Positions 17,992-26,254 of a stretch of DNA of 64,000 bases are shown here, one piece after another (within the stretch, counting starts at the first letter, position 1; every line of letters begins with the position of its first letter). A program made the translations under genes and the position numbers. The notes beneath the pieces are model-generated. The model was not told the DNA's origin. It did no database searches and saw nothing but the letters and a program-made list of their open reading frames with translations. The stretch comes from Vibrio mangrovi. Lineage in GTDB: Bacteria > Pseudomonadota > Gammaproteobacteria > Enterobacterales > Vibrionaceae. The stretch covers positions 1,488,001-1,552,000 of the forward strand of contig NZ_AP024883.1 in assembly GCF_024346955.1 (NCBI RefSeq). The letters run 5' to 3'.

Positions 17992-18931
17992 ACGTTCTTC
18001 CTTTTTTCAGGATGTACAGCGGACGGCCTTTGGACTCATTATAAATACGGGCGATATATTCTCCCAGAATACCAATAGATATTAGTTGTACGCCACCGAT
18101 AAACAGGATTGAGACCAGCAGAGAAGTCCAGCCGGAGACCCAGTGATCGGTCATCAGACGGATATAGATAGAATACATCAGGATTGCAAAGGCGACACCG
18201 GAACTGATGAATCCCATCATGATAGATAATTTCAATGGCTTGACGGAAAACGAAAGAATGCCATCCAGTGCGAATTTCAGCATTTTACCCAGCGGGTACT
18301 TGGATTCCCCGGCAAAACGGGGAGAGCGTTCATAAAGGATTGATGTTTGTCGGAAGCCAATCCAACTGACCATTCCCCGGATAAAACGGGCTTTTTCCGG
18401 CATAGCGATCAACTGATCGACAACCTGGCGGTCCATCAGGCGAAAGTCACCGGTGTCCAGCGGTATCGGGACTTCCGATAATCGGTTCAGCAGGCGGTAG
18501 AATAATTTGGCTGAAGCCAGTTTAAACGCTGACTCACCATCTCTGCGGTCACGGGTACCGTAGACAACATCATATCCTTCTTCCCACTTAGCAAGCATCT
18601 GTTCAATGAGTTTTGGTGGATCCTGCAAATCGGCATCAATCAATACAACGGCATCGCCGGTGCTGGCATCCAGCCCGGCGGTGACGGCTTGCTGATGTCC
18701 AAAGTTACGTGAGAAAGACAGCACCAGAACTTGATGATATCGAAGGCTGTGGGCCAGCAATTTTTTTTCAGTATCATCCGAACTGCCATCATTGACGAAA
18801 ATTAACTCAAAGCGGTAGTCGGGAATTGCGTTTGTGACGGATATCAGTTCCTTGACGGTGAAGTCGATGACCTCACTTTCATTAAAACAGGGAATGACCA
18901 CGGAGATTTTCTTTTTCATAGTCTGCCACAT
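17957..18931 (-). CDS. gtrB: GtrB-type undecaprenyl-phosphate glucosyltransferase (GT2)
   Basis: Transfers glucose (or a similar sugar) from a nucleotide donor to undecaprenyl phosphate at the inner face of the membrane. The GT2 domain begins ISVVIPCFNESEVI, with FVNDGSSDDT and the metal-binding DADLQDPP motif; two membrane helices at about residues 230-255 and 265-295 end in GILGEYIARIY. 324 residues, normal for the family (305-325). The start could be the ATG at 18931 or the one at 18919; the upstream GGAG fits neither ideally. First gene of the cassette, order gtrB-gtrA-gtr(type), whereas phage cassettes usually run gtrA-gtrB-gtr(type). Confidence 0.92.
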   Translation of the reverse strand: MWQTMKKKISVVIPCFNESEVIDFTVKELISVTNAIPDYRFELIFVNDGSSDDTEKKLLAHSLRYHQVLVLSFSRNFGHQQAVTAGLDASTGDAVVLIDADLQDPPKLIEQMLAKWEEGYDVVYGTRDRRDGESAFKLASAKLFYRLLNRLSEVPIPLDTGDFRLMDRQVVDQLIAMPEKARFIRGMVSWIGFRQTSILYERSPRFAGESKYPLGKMLKFALDGILSFSVKPLKLSIMMGFISSGVAFAILMYSIYIRLMTDHWVSGWTSLLVSILFIGGVQLISIGILGEYIARIYNESKGRPLYILKKGRTFESVKKRSVAK

Positions 18932-19018
18932 TGCTCCATTACGGATAACGACATGTGAAGCAGACTAGCAATCCAATGTAAAAAACATGACAAACCCAAG
19001 TGAAAAGATCAACAACCG

Positions 19019-19471
19019 CTATGTCATTGCCAGGCTGATGTGGGCTTTACGGATGATTTGTCCGATGACAACCAGAATGATTGCGCCCAGTAAGACAGGT
19101 GTGAACAGAAATCCCCAGCTTTGTCCGGTTAGCATAATCAGTAACGGGTTTGCTCCGGCTGGTGGATGTGTGGTGTGAGTCAGTAGCATCGCAGTCACTG
19201 CCAGCCCTGAAGCAATTGCTAGAGTGAATGGTGTCACCGCTATGAATTCAGCAAAAAAGACTCCGATAAAAGCAGTGAGCAGGTGACCCAGAATCACATT
19301 TTTGGGTTGTGCCAGTGGGCTTTCCGGCAGTCCGAAGACCAATACAGCAGATGCACCGAAAGGGGCCATCAGCAGAACCAGATCTGTCTGGACAGTTTCT
19401 GAAAATGCCAGAATTCCAATCGCAATGGCTGCACCTGTTCCGGACAGGAGTGCCAGATAAAATTTATTCAT
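19019..19471 (-). CDS. HPP-family integral membrane protein
   Basis: A 150-residue protein with four hydrophobic segments and the family-defining motif THPPAGANP. HPP proteins are small membrane proteins; some cyanobacterial or plastid members are reported as nitrite transporters, but the function in gammaproteobacteria is unknown. The ATG at 19471 has a good ribosome-binding site (GGAG, 6 nt away); the TTG at 19483 does not. It is divergent from a TetR regulator whose paired operator overlaps its promoter region, so it is probably the regulated target. Confidence 0.85.
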   Translation of the reverse strand: MNKFYLALLSGTGAAIAIGILAFSETVQTDLVLLMAPFGASAVLVFGLPESPLAQPKNVILGHLLTAFIGVFFAEFIAVTPFTLAIASGLAVTAMLLTHTTHPPAGANPLLIMLTGQSWGFLFTPVLLGAIILVVIGQIIRKAHISLAMT

Positions 19472-19485
19472 TTGTTTCTCCAAAA

Positions 19486-19528
19486 GTAGACCGACTTATC
19501 TCCTATTAATGTAGACAAATCGGTCTAC
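19486..19528. promoter_or_regulatory. Paired TetR-type operators between the HPP gene and tetR
   Basis: Two copies of a sequence close to the NemR-type box (TAGACCGA-N2-TCGGTCTA-like) face each other. Copy 1 on the plus strand reads GTAGACCGACTTATCT (19486-19501). Copy 2 on the minus strand reads GTAGACCGATTTGTCTAC (19511-19528 region). Together they create a 13-bp inverted repeat: AAAAGTAGACCGA (19482-19494) and TCGGTCTACTTTT (19520-19532). The site lies between both start codons, 10-30 bp from each ribosome-binding site, fitting autorepression and repression of the HPP gene. Confidence 0.75.
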
Positions 19529-19557
19529 TTTTGTCAATCTATAAAAGGAGGATGCTT

Positions 19558-20112
19558 ATGGTGAGTGATAAGAGACAGTTGTTATTGGATGAATCTCTAA
19601 GGTTATTCTATGAAAAAGGGATTCATGCTGTTGGGATTAATGAAATCCTGAAAGAGACCGGGGTGGCGAAAAAAACGCTCTATCGTTATTTCCCCAGTAA
19701 GGATGATTTAGTTCTTGAAACACTGAAATACCGGGATCAGCGTTTTTTAATCTGGCTGGAACAGGCATTACGGGGCTCTGTATCCAATGAAGAGCTTGTC
19801 AGTCGGCTATTCCGCGCGTTGACTGAATGGTTTGATGATCGCGTGCCGGAACTGAGCCATTTTCGAGGATGCTTTTTTATCAATACGTCAGCAGAGTTTC
19901 CTGACACAGGTGGTGAGATCTCTCGCTACTGCAAAGCCCATAAAGAGAGCGTCAGACAACTTATTGGCCGACTGTTACCTGTTCCGGATGAGAACTTACT
20001 GGATATGCTTTGTATTCTGAAAGAAGGTGCAATTGTTTCCGCTTTTGTGAATCAGGACAAAACCGCAGCAGAGCGCTGTCTTCCTATCATTATCCGTTGG
20101 ATGAGGAGCTGA
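19558..20112 (+). CDS. TetR/AcrR-family transcriptional regulator
   Basis: A 184-residue regulator. The N-terminal helix-turn-helix reads VGINEILKETGVAKKTLYRYF, and the C-terminal domain contains FRGCFFINTSAEFPD with a single conserved-looking cysteine, as in the YxaF/NemR-like branch. The start at ATG 19558 is set by GGAGG 6 nt upstream; the frame before it runs through the operator. Its partner is the divergent HPP gene. The ligand is unknown; the NemR-like operator and the cysteine suggest, but do not show, response to electrophiles or quinones. Confidence 0.88.
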   Translation: MVSDKRQLLLDESLRLFYEKGIHAVGINEILKETGVAKKTLYRYFPSKDDLVLETLKYRDQRFLIWLEQALRGSVSNEELVSRLFRALTEWFDDRVPELSHFRGCFFINTSAEFPDTGGEISRYCKAHKESVRQLIGRLLPVPDENLLDMLCILKEGAIVSAFVNQDKTAAERCLPIIIRWMRS

Positions 20113-20135
20113 CAGGTGACTGAAATTGGAGATAA

Positions 20136-20909
20136 TCAAAAGTGGACCGATAAGGATGCACCGTACTCAGTACTGTTGTTCTGGGGTTCATAATATCCGG
20201 AATTTACCGATGATTTTTTTATATTCCAATATGTTATGTATGGAGAAACAGAGATTTCGGTGATTGATCCGAGGTTGACAGTATGGCGAAGACTCAATGA
20301 AGCCCGGGCCCCATAACCGTCATTCTGTGTTACGGAGATATCCGAATATCCGGGAACTGTACTCAAATGACTTTGATTACGTCCTTCCAGAAGGTAATCG
20401 TATTCGAGTTGCCATTCAATCAGTATTGGCCCATTTGCTAATCTGATCATGGCTCCGAGAGGAAGGTAAAGATAAGATTGTTCCCGTTCATATCCCCAGT
20501 GGCCGGTTGTCGTTTGCCGATAAGATGAATCATCATTCAGATAGCGGTAACCGAGCCCGGAGTAAGGAGTCATCAGGCCGTTCGAGTAAAACATATTCAG
20601 ACCGAGCAGTCCCCTGACTTCGAAGATATAATCGGATATGTCAGACATGTCGCCGCTCTCATTACTGGTATAATCAACAGTTCCTTCAACATATGAGGCT
20701 TCTACTCTTCTCATCCAGGAGTCATAGGTTGCTACATAGCCCTGAATGCCATATAGAGTTCCCTGATCCTGCATGACGGAGGGTTCTTTATAGGAAAAGT
20801 GCGCGATAGCCGGCCCGATGCCGGCTTCATAGGTTGTCTCTGCCATCCCCAGACAAGGGAATATCAACCATATACTAGAGATGGCCGTTTTCATTTGAAC
20901 ATTTTTCAT
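20136..20909 (-). CDS. Outer-membrane beta-barrel protein, function unknown
   Basis: A 257-residue protein with an N-terminal signal peptide (likely cleaved after CLGMA), alternating amphipathic beta-strands rich in Y, G and S, and a terminal phenylalanine (SLSVHF), all typical of an outer-membrane barrel of perhaps 8-10 strands. I do not recognise a named family. It lies next to the ATP-grasp/7TM/retropepsin module on the same strand, but the 58-bp gap after the ligand start codon of that module runs the other way in expression order (this gene is last), so co-transcription is possible but not shown. Confidence 0.7.
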   Translation of the reverse strand: MKNVQMKTAISSIWLIFPCLGMAETTYEAGIGPAIAHFSYKEPSVMQDQGTLYGIQGYVATYDSWMRRVEASYVEGTVDYTSNESGDMSDISDYIFEVRGLLGLNMFYSNGLMTPYSGLGYRYLNDDSSYRQTTTGHWGYEREQSYLYLPLGAMIRLANGPILIEWQLEYDYLLEGRNQSHLSTVPGYSDISVTQNDGYGARASLSLRHTVNLGSITEISVSPYITYWNIKKSSVNSGYYEPQNNSTEYGASLSVHF

Positions 20910-20967
20910 ATCTACACCCTGAATTGATGTACTGGTTCTAATATTAACCTAATATGAAAAATAACGC

Positions 20968-21951
20968 CTATATATGGGACAATAGCTGAGGTGTTGAAGC
21001 AAAGTGTTGCATCGAATATTCGACCCGGGCTTCCGGCTCCAGCGGTGATTCAGAAACACCAATATGCTCGATATGTCTGAGTCTGGGGAGCAGGCCTGAA
21101 CCGTTGGCTATCTGAATCGCAAGACCCGGCCGGGCATTGAGTTCCAGTACCATCGGGCCCTGATTCTTATCAAGCACCATATCTGTACCAATATAACCTA
21201 AGCCTGTCATTTCCCATGCCTTTGCCGCCAGCACCAGAAGCCGTTGCCAATGAGGGACTTCTAATTCGTTCAGGGCACGGCCGGTATCCGGATGGTGAGT
21301 TATCGGATTACCGAACTGAACACCCCGTACAGCCTGGCCCGTCGCAATATCAATACCGACACCGACTGCACCCTGGTGTAAGTTTGCCTTTCCGTCTGAA
21401 GCTCTGGTTGAAAGGCGCATCATGGACATGATCGGGAAACCTTTGAAAACGATCACCCGGACGTCCGGAACACCTTCATAACTGAATCCATCAAAGCAGT
21501 CATCAAACTGAATCAGATTCTCAATAATTGCGACATCATTTTTTCCACCAAGGGAAAACAGGCCTGCCAGGGCATTACTGACGTGTCTTTCTACATCGGC
21601 AGCATTTAAGGTCGCACCTGATGGTTTAACATAGATTCCATCTTTATGAGAAGTCACCACCAGAATGCCTTTACCGCCACTTCCCCGGGCCGGTTTAATT
21701 ACAAATCCCGGCCACTGGTGAACTAATTGATGAATCTGTCTGACTTCATGCTGATTACGGATGACTCCAATCAGGTGAGGTACGGTACATCCGGCTTTTT
21801 CAGCAATAATTTTTGTTTTGAGCTTGTCATCGACTAAAGGATATTTAGAACGATCATTGTAACGACCAATGTAGCTATGGTTGCGTTTATTCATGCCCAT
21901 AATCCCCTTATGCCTGAGGCGAAAAGGGGAGGTATATTTTTCAAAAATCAT
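20968..21951 (-). CDS. RimK-related ATP-grasp ligase (alpha-L-glutamate ligase-like)
   Basis: ATP-grasp enzyme related to RimK, which adds glutamate residues to a protein or peptide acceptor. 327 residues. The nucleotide-binding loop reads VIKPARGSGGKGI near residues 84-96, and the metal-binding end reads VLELNARPGLAIQIAN with the conserved E and N. It overlaps the stop of the upstream 7TM gene as ATGA, so translation is coupled. I infer that it makes an amide-linked polymer or modification controlled by its two partners; the acceptor is unknown. Confidence 0.85.
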   Translation of the reverse strand: MIFEKYTSPFRLRHKGIMGMNKRNHSYIGRYNDRSKYPLVDDKLKTKIIAEKAGCTVPHLIGVIRNQHEVRQIHQLVHQWPGFVIKPARGSGGKGILVVTSHKDGIYVKPSGATLNAADVERHVSNALAGLFSLGGKNDVAIIENLIQFDDCFDGFSYEGVPDVRVIVFKGFPIMSMMRLSTRASDGKANLHQGAVGVGIDIATGQAVRGVQFGNPITHHPDTGRALNELEVPHWQRLLVLAAKAWEMTGLGYIGTDMVLDKNQGPMVLELNARPGLAIQIANGSGLLPRLRHIEHIGVSESPLEPEARVEYSMQHFASTPQLLSHI

Positions 21952-23456
21952 AGTTCATCTACCAGAGGTTTGAAACGCTTCAATTCGCTGAGACGATAGC
22001 CGGTATAAGTTCCGAGTAACAGAATCAGAGCCAGTACGATCAACTGTAATCCGATAAAATTGAACGTGAGGTGCTGTACATATGAATTGGTCATTCCCAG
22101 ATAGACAAGAATTGCCGTAAATAACGAACCTCCGCCCTGTAGGAAAACCTCTTTGGCGCCGTCTTCCTCCCAGAGAATCGACATCCGCTCAATGGTCCAT
22201 GAGAGAATAATCATCGGGAAGAATGTAATCGTCAGTCCTTCGGTGATCCCAAGCCGGAAGGAAAGCACTGTAAAAATCGAAATCATCAGAATAACGGCAA
22301 TGATGACCGCCGATATTCGGGCAACGAGTAACAGATTTAGTTTGGAGAGGTAACTACGGATGAATAATCCGGTTCCGACAATCAGAAGGAATCCGATAAT
22401 TCCGGTCAGAAGCTGCGTCTGAACAAATGCTACAGCGATCAGGACCGGCATAAATGTCCCGGATGTTTTCAATCCGATAATGACACGCAGGAATACGACA
22501 ATCAGAGCCCCAATAGGAATCAGCATGATGGTCTTAAACATCGCTTGTTCTTCGAGAGGCAGGCTATGAATCGACAGATTGAGTAAGCCGTCTGCATCGA
22601 CTTTACTGTTGGTCGCTTCCTGTGGAGATACATCACGGGAGATCATACTGAACTGAACCCGGCTGTTTTTGCCGCCAACGACATCCAGCAGGGAGACGTT
22701 GGACTCATCCCATACCAGCAAATTCGGATGATTAGCCTGTTTCCCGGTATCCGGATTAAAGACAACCCAGCGTTTTCCATCCCAGACTTCATTCATCGGC
22801 TCAATGTTCTGGCGACGACGACCGTCTTCCAGTTGTAGAACACCAACGATCTTATTGGGAATACCTGAATATGAAAGCATCTTTTGGGTCGCTTCATATT
22901 TGGTCATCTGATTCAGCAATAATTGGGCATTCTGACTTTCTTCATCATTCAGTGCTTTGATGAGTTCTCTGGTAAACGTAATATCATCGGCTGAGCGCTC
23001 ATTCGCCTGAGTAATCAGTGAGACAGCCGCAGCTTCTTCCGGGCTGTCAAATGTCGGGCGCTCGACAGAATATTGCGGTGGCTCAGGAACAGATTCAGCC
23101 TGAGGGTCAACAAGGAATTGGGTTTTGTAATAGATCGTTTGTGGGCCACTTGCCCGGCGAATTGACCATTCCGCCCGTCTGCCGGGTTTCGACTCAAGAT
23201 AAGAAACTCCGTATCCTGGTGAAGATGCAGATTCACTGACGAGTGTAAAGCCATCCTGTGTGTAAGGGGCAGCGAGAGAGACTTTTGCTTCTTTACCCAG
23301 TGCATTGAACTGGATCCGGGCTTCAATTTCCCAGACCTGTCTGGTTTCTCCGGGTGTCCAGGGAACACCATAAACCTGATGCCGGAAGATGCTCAGGTAA
23401 ATACCGGCAGCGATCAGCAGCACAATCGAAATATAAAATGGAATTCGGGAAGTCAT
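21948..23456 (-). CDS. Membrane protein with inactive transglutaminase-like periplasmic domain and 7TM region
   Basis: A 502-residue protein: one N-terminal membrane helix (ISIVLLIAAGIYLSIF), a long periplasmic part (about residues 25-305) and seven C-terminal helices starting near TIMLIPIGALIVVFLRV. The periplasmic domain looks like a transglutaminase fold (NEVWDGKRWVVFNPDTG), but the usual catalytic histidine of that motif is Asn here and no catalytic cysteine is evident, as in the family called inactive transglutaminase fused to 7TM. It probably senses a periplasmic ligand and signals inward. It sits between the retropepsin-like lipoprotein and the ATP-grasp ligase. Confidence 0.85.
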   Translation of the reverse strand: MTSRIPFYISIVLLIAAGIYLSIFRHQVYGVPWTPGETRQVWEIEARIQFNALGKEAKVSLAAPYTQDGFTLVSESASSPGYGVSYLESKPGRRAEWSIRRASGPQTIYYKTQFLVDPQAESVPEPPQYSVERPTFDSPEEAAAVSLITQANERSADDITFTRELIKALNDEESQNAQLLLNQMTKYEATQKMLSYSGIPNKIVGVLQLEDGRRRQNIEPMNEVWDGKRWVVFNPDTGKQANHPNLLVWDESNVSLLDVVGGKNSRVQFSMISRDVSPQEATNSKVDADGLLNLSIHSLPLEEQAMFKTIMLIPIGALIVVFLRVIIGLKTSGTFMPVLIAVAFVQTQLLTGIIGFLLIVGTGLFIRSYLSKLNLLLVARISAVIIAVILMISIFTVLSFRLGITEGLTITFFPMIILSWTIERMSILWEEDGAKEVFLQGGGSLFTAILVYLGMTNSYVQHLTFNFIGLQLIVLALILLLGTYTGYRLSELKRFKPLVDEL

Positions 23457-23476
23457 AATCAGTATTCACCAGATGA

Positions 23477-24244
23477 TTACTTGGTCGTGGATTGAATGAA
23501 TTCTTTGCTGACATCCACAAGGGCAATATCACGCAGGAATTCACGTCCCAACAAAATCGGATGTGACATATGAGAGCGATCAGCTAGGGTAAATTCGGTA
23601 CGCTCACGGATTTTTCCGACACTTATCCATAGTTCGACGACAGCACGCCGTTCGGTGTCAGCTGTAGAGGCCTGTCGGATCTTGACATAACGTAGTACGG
23701 GCGCTTCAATCCAATTGCTCTTTTCTTCTGGCCTGGAATCCTTCTCCGTGGATGTTTTTGCCCGGCCGGCTAAGTGAAATTTCACCCAGTCTTTTCCATT
23801 TCTTTCAAACTCTTCGATATCCGTTGCATCCAGAGAGGATGTCGCAGCACCAGTATCCACTCTGGCATCGAATTTCTGTTTAATCGAGTCGATACTGACA
23901 CGTTCAACCTGCCCGAGTATTACTTTATTGGCCGGGACAGGATCTGCCGCAGCCAGCTGTTGTAATGACTGAGCTGAGTTGGATTCCTGTGGTAATGAAC
24001 GTTGATAGCTTCTCTGATTCAATAAATGAATCTGCTGCTTTAAAGATGAAACTTCATTTTCAAGGCTATCGATATAATCAACCTGATTGCTGGACTGTAG
24101 TTCCAGATTCGTCAGACGCTGGCTAATTTTGCTTTCTGTTCCATGAATTGCTGAGAGTGTTTCCTGATGAAAGTTTCTTTCCTCTGTCGTGACGCATCCC
24201 GCTAGTGTGGATATTGCGACCACGAGTGCAAGTCGTTTAAACAT
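23477..24244 (-). CDS. Retropepsin-like aspartic protease lipoprotein (RimB-related, formerly 'ATP-dependent zinc protease')
   Basis: A 255-residue lipoprotein: signal peptide with lipobox LAGC (Cys17), a coiled-coil stretch (about residues 30-75), then a retropepsin-like domain with the active-site motif ARVDTGAATSSLDA (D130-T131-G132) and the flap/late motif HPILLGREFL. Related to RimB, the protease partner of RimK. First gene of a three-gene minus-strand unit (20 bp gap to the 7TM gene). It likely acts in the periplasm at the membrane. Confidence 0.87.
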   Translation of the reverse strand: MFKRLALVVAISTLAGCVTTEERNFHQETLSAIHGTESKISQRLTNLELQSSNQVDYIDSLENEVSSLKQQIHLLNQRSYQRSLPQESNSAQSLQQLAAADPVPANKVILGQVERVSIDSIKQKFDARVDTGAATSSLDATDIEEFERNGKDWVKFHLAGRAKTSTEKDSRPEEKSNWIEAPVLRYVKIRQASTADTERRAVVELWISVGKIRERTEFTLADRSHMSHPILLGREFLRDIALVDVSKEFIQSTTK

Positions 24245-24351
24245 GAGTAACCTAATTCTGTTGTTGTTATGATTGATAAAAAATATTCTGGGGTGATTTC
24301 CACGTCCTAGCGTACTCTGATTTTTTATATTGCACGTTAGATGTATGTCAA

Positions 24352-25323
24352 TTATGGTTTCCGGGCGATAAGAATCGCTCTTCTCGGTGCCGGATAGCCT
24401 TCAACCGTTTTTGTTGGATCATTCGGGTCAAGATAGTCAGGCAGTGAGTTATGTGTCATCCATGTTGTTGTACGCTGTTCTTCTGTTGAAGTCTCATTCT
24501 CATCAGCAATAACGACTTGAATAAAACCACATTTTTCCAGCCATACTTTCAATGCACGTGCCGAAGGAAAGAAGTACACATTCCGCATTTGAGCATAGCG
24601 ATCCACAGGTACCAGAACCGCATTTTCATCACCCTCGATGACTAGTGTTTCCAGAATCAGTTCGCCGCCTGAAACCAGCTGGTCTTTTAACTGTAACAGG
24701 TGATCCAGCGGAGAACGGCGGTGATAGAGCACTCCCATACTGAAGACAGTATCAAAAGCTTCCAATTTTGGCAGTGCTTCAATACCGAGTGGTAATAAAT
24801 GGGCTCTCTGATCATTTCCCATCAGCCGTCGTATCGCTTCGAACTGGATAAGGAACAAGTGAGAAGGATCCACACCGATACAGAGTCGTGCTCCTTCTCC
24901 GAGCATTCGCCACATATGGTAACCATTGCCGCAGCCAACATCCAGTACACTGCGGTTTTTCAGCGGAGAAATATGGGGTAATACGCGTTCCCATTTCCAG
25001 TCTGAACGCCACTCTGTATCAATATGGATGCCATGAATGTTATAGGGGCCTTTTCGCCAGGGATGAAATGTTTTCAGCAGATTTTCCAGTTTCTTTTGTT
25101 CTCCGACTGACAGTGGTTCCTGATTATTTATGGCAACCTCTGTTTGTAGCTCAATATGATCCGGAATCAGTGTCGGTAGTTTGTTCAGTGAACGGAGCCA
25201 CCGATCGAAATCACCATGTGAATCGTTCTGCCAGTCTGTCAACTGTTGAGGCAAAACGTTCAGCCAGGGCTGAAGGCGTTGATCTTGAGCTATCAGCTGA
25301 TAAAAATTAGCAAAGTTAAACAT
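24352..25323 (-). CDS. cmoB: tRNA U34 carboxymethyltransferase CmoB
   Basis: Uses carboxy-S-adenosyl-methionine to turn 5-hydroxyuridine at tRNA position 34 into cmo5U. 323 residues, exactly the E. coli length. The Rossmann motif is VLDVGCGNGYHMWRM, followed by the Cx-SAM-binding region GVDPSHLFLIQFEA and the conserved SMGVLYHRRSPLDHL. It follows cmoA by about 100 bp on the same strand and likely forms an operon with it and yecE. Confidence 0.97.
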   Translation of the reverse strand: MFNFANFYQLIAQDQRLQPWLNVLPQQLTDWQNDSHGDFDRWLRSLNKLPTLIPDHIELQTEVAINNQEPLSVGEQKKLENLLKTFHPWRKGPYNIHGIHIDTEWRSDWKWERVLPHISPLKNRSVLDVGCGNGYHMWRMLGEGARLCIGVDPSHLFLIQFEAIRRLMGNDQRAHLLPLGIEALPKLEAFDTVFSMGVLYHRRSPLDHLLQLKDQLVSGGELILETLVIEGDENAVLVPVDRYAQMRNVYFFPSARALKVWLEKCGFIQVVIADENETSTEEQRTTTWMTHNSLPDYLDPNDPTKTVEGYPAPRRAILIARKP

Positions 25324-25423
25324 TGAATCAGGTATCCTGCGAAAGAATGAAACCGGGGAATATCCACCGTAGATAAAGTTGTTGTCTCTGCCTTGTCGCC
25401 GGGCAGAGATTCAGATATGTGTC

Positions 25424-26152
25424 TTATTTGATTGCGAACATCGAACCAAAGTTGAAACACTGGAACCAGATATCAAAACTACGAAACCCAATCTGCGTAA
25501 AGCGATTTTTGTGTGTTTCAATGGTGTCGGGTTGCAGCACGTTCTCAATGGCACTCCGTTTCTGGCTGATTTCCAGCTCGCTGTAGCCATTAGCACGTTT
25601 GAACTCATGGTGTAGATCGATCAGCAGATCATTGGTTGTTGTATCCGGGAACTTATATTTTTCCGAGAGAATCAGGATTCCGCCCGGACGTAGCCCATGA
25701 TAGATCTTTTCCAGCAGTTGGTTACGGTCATCCGGAGATAAGAATTGCAAGGTGAAATTCAAAACGACAATCGATGCATTTGTGATGTCCACTTCCCGGA
25801 TATCCGCTTCAATCACCTCAACCGGAGTATCGGAACGATAAGCTTCAATGTGTAACTGACAACGTTCGACCATTGCCGGTGAATTATCGACAGCAACAAT
25901 TTTGCATCCTTCGTGGTGAATATGACGGCGCATCGATAAGGTTGCAGCTCCCAGAGAACATCCGAGGTCGTAAATATTGGTATTGGGCTTGACGAAACGT
26001 TCTGCCAGCATACCGATTGCAGAAATGATATTACTGTAACCGGGAACGGAACGCTGAATCATATCAGGAAAGACTTCAACAACCCGTTCGTCGAATGTAA
26101 AGTCCCCGATCTTATCTATAGGTGCTGAAAAGATGGTGTCTTTATGACTCAT
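25424..26152 (-). CDS. cmoA: Carboxy-S-adenosyl-L-methionine synthase CmoA
   Basis: Makes carboxy-S-adenosyl-methionine from SAM and prephenate, the donor for CmoB. I choose the ATG at 26152, giving MSHKDTIFSAPIDKIGDF and 242 residues, with GAGG 5 nt upstream; the frame extends to 26170. Conserved: FDERVVEVFPDMIQRSVPGY, DLGCSLGAATLSMR and VLNFTLQFL. Confidence 0.97.
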   Translation of the reverse strand: MSHKDTIFSAPIDKIGDFTFDERVVEVFPDMIQRSVPGYSNIISAIGMLAERFVKPNTNIYDLGCSLGAATLSMRRHIHHEGCKIVAVDNSPAMVERCQLHIEAYRSDTPVEVIEADIREVDITNASIVVLNFTLQFLSPDDRNQLLEKIYHGLRPGGILILSEKYKFPDTTTNDLLIDLHHEFKRANGYSELEISQKRSAIENVLQPDTIETHKNRFTQIGFRSFDIWFQCFNFGSMFAIK

Positions 26153-26254
26153 AAAAGCCTCATTGTACATATATAAAGCCGGTCATTCTGCGCTGAACCG
26201 GAAAAGGGACGTATTTTATGCAATAACAGAGCGGTTGTCATCATGAGACATCTA

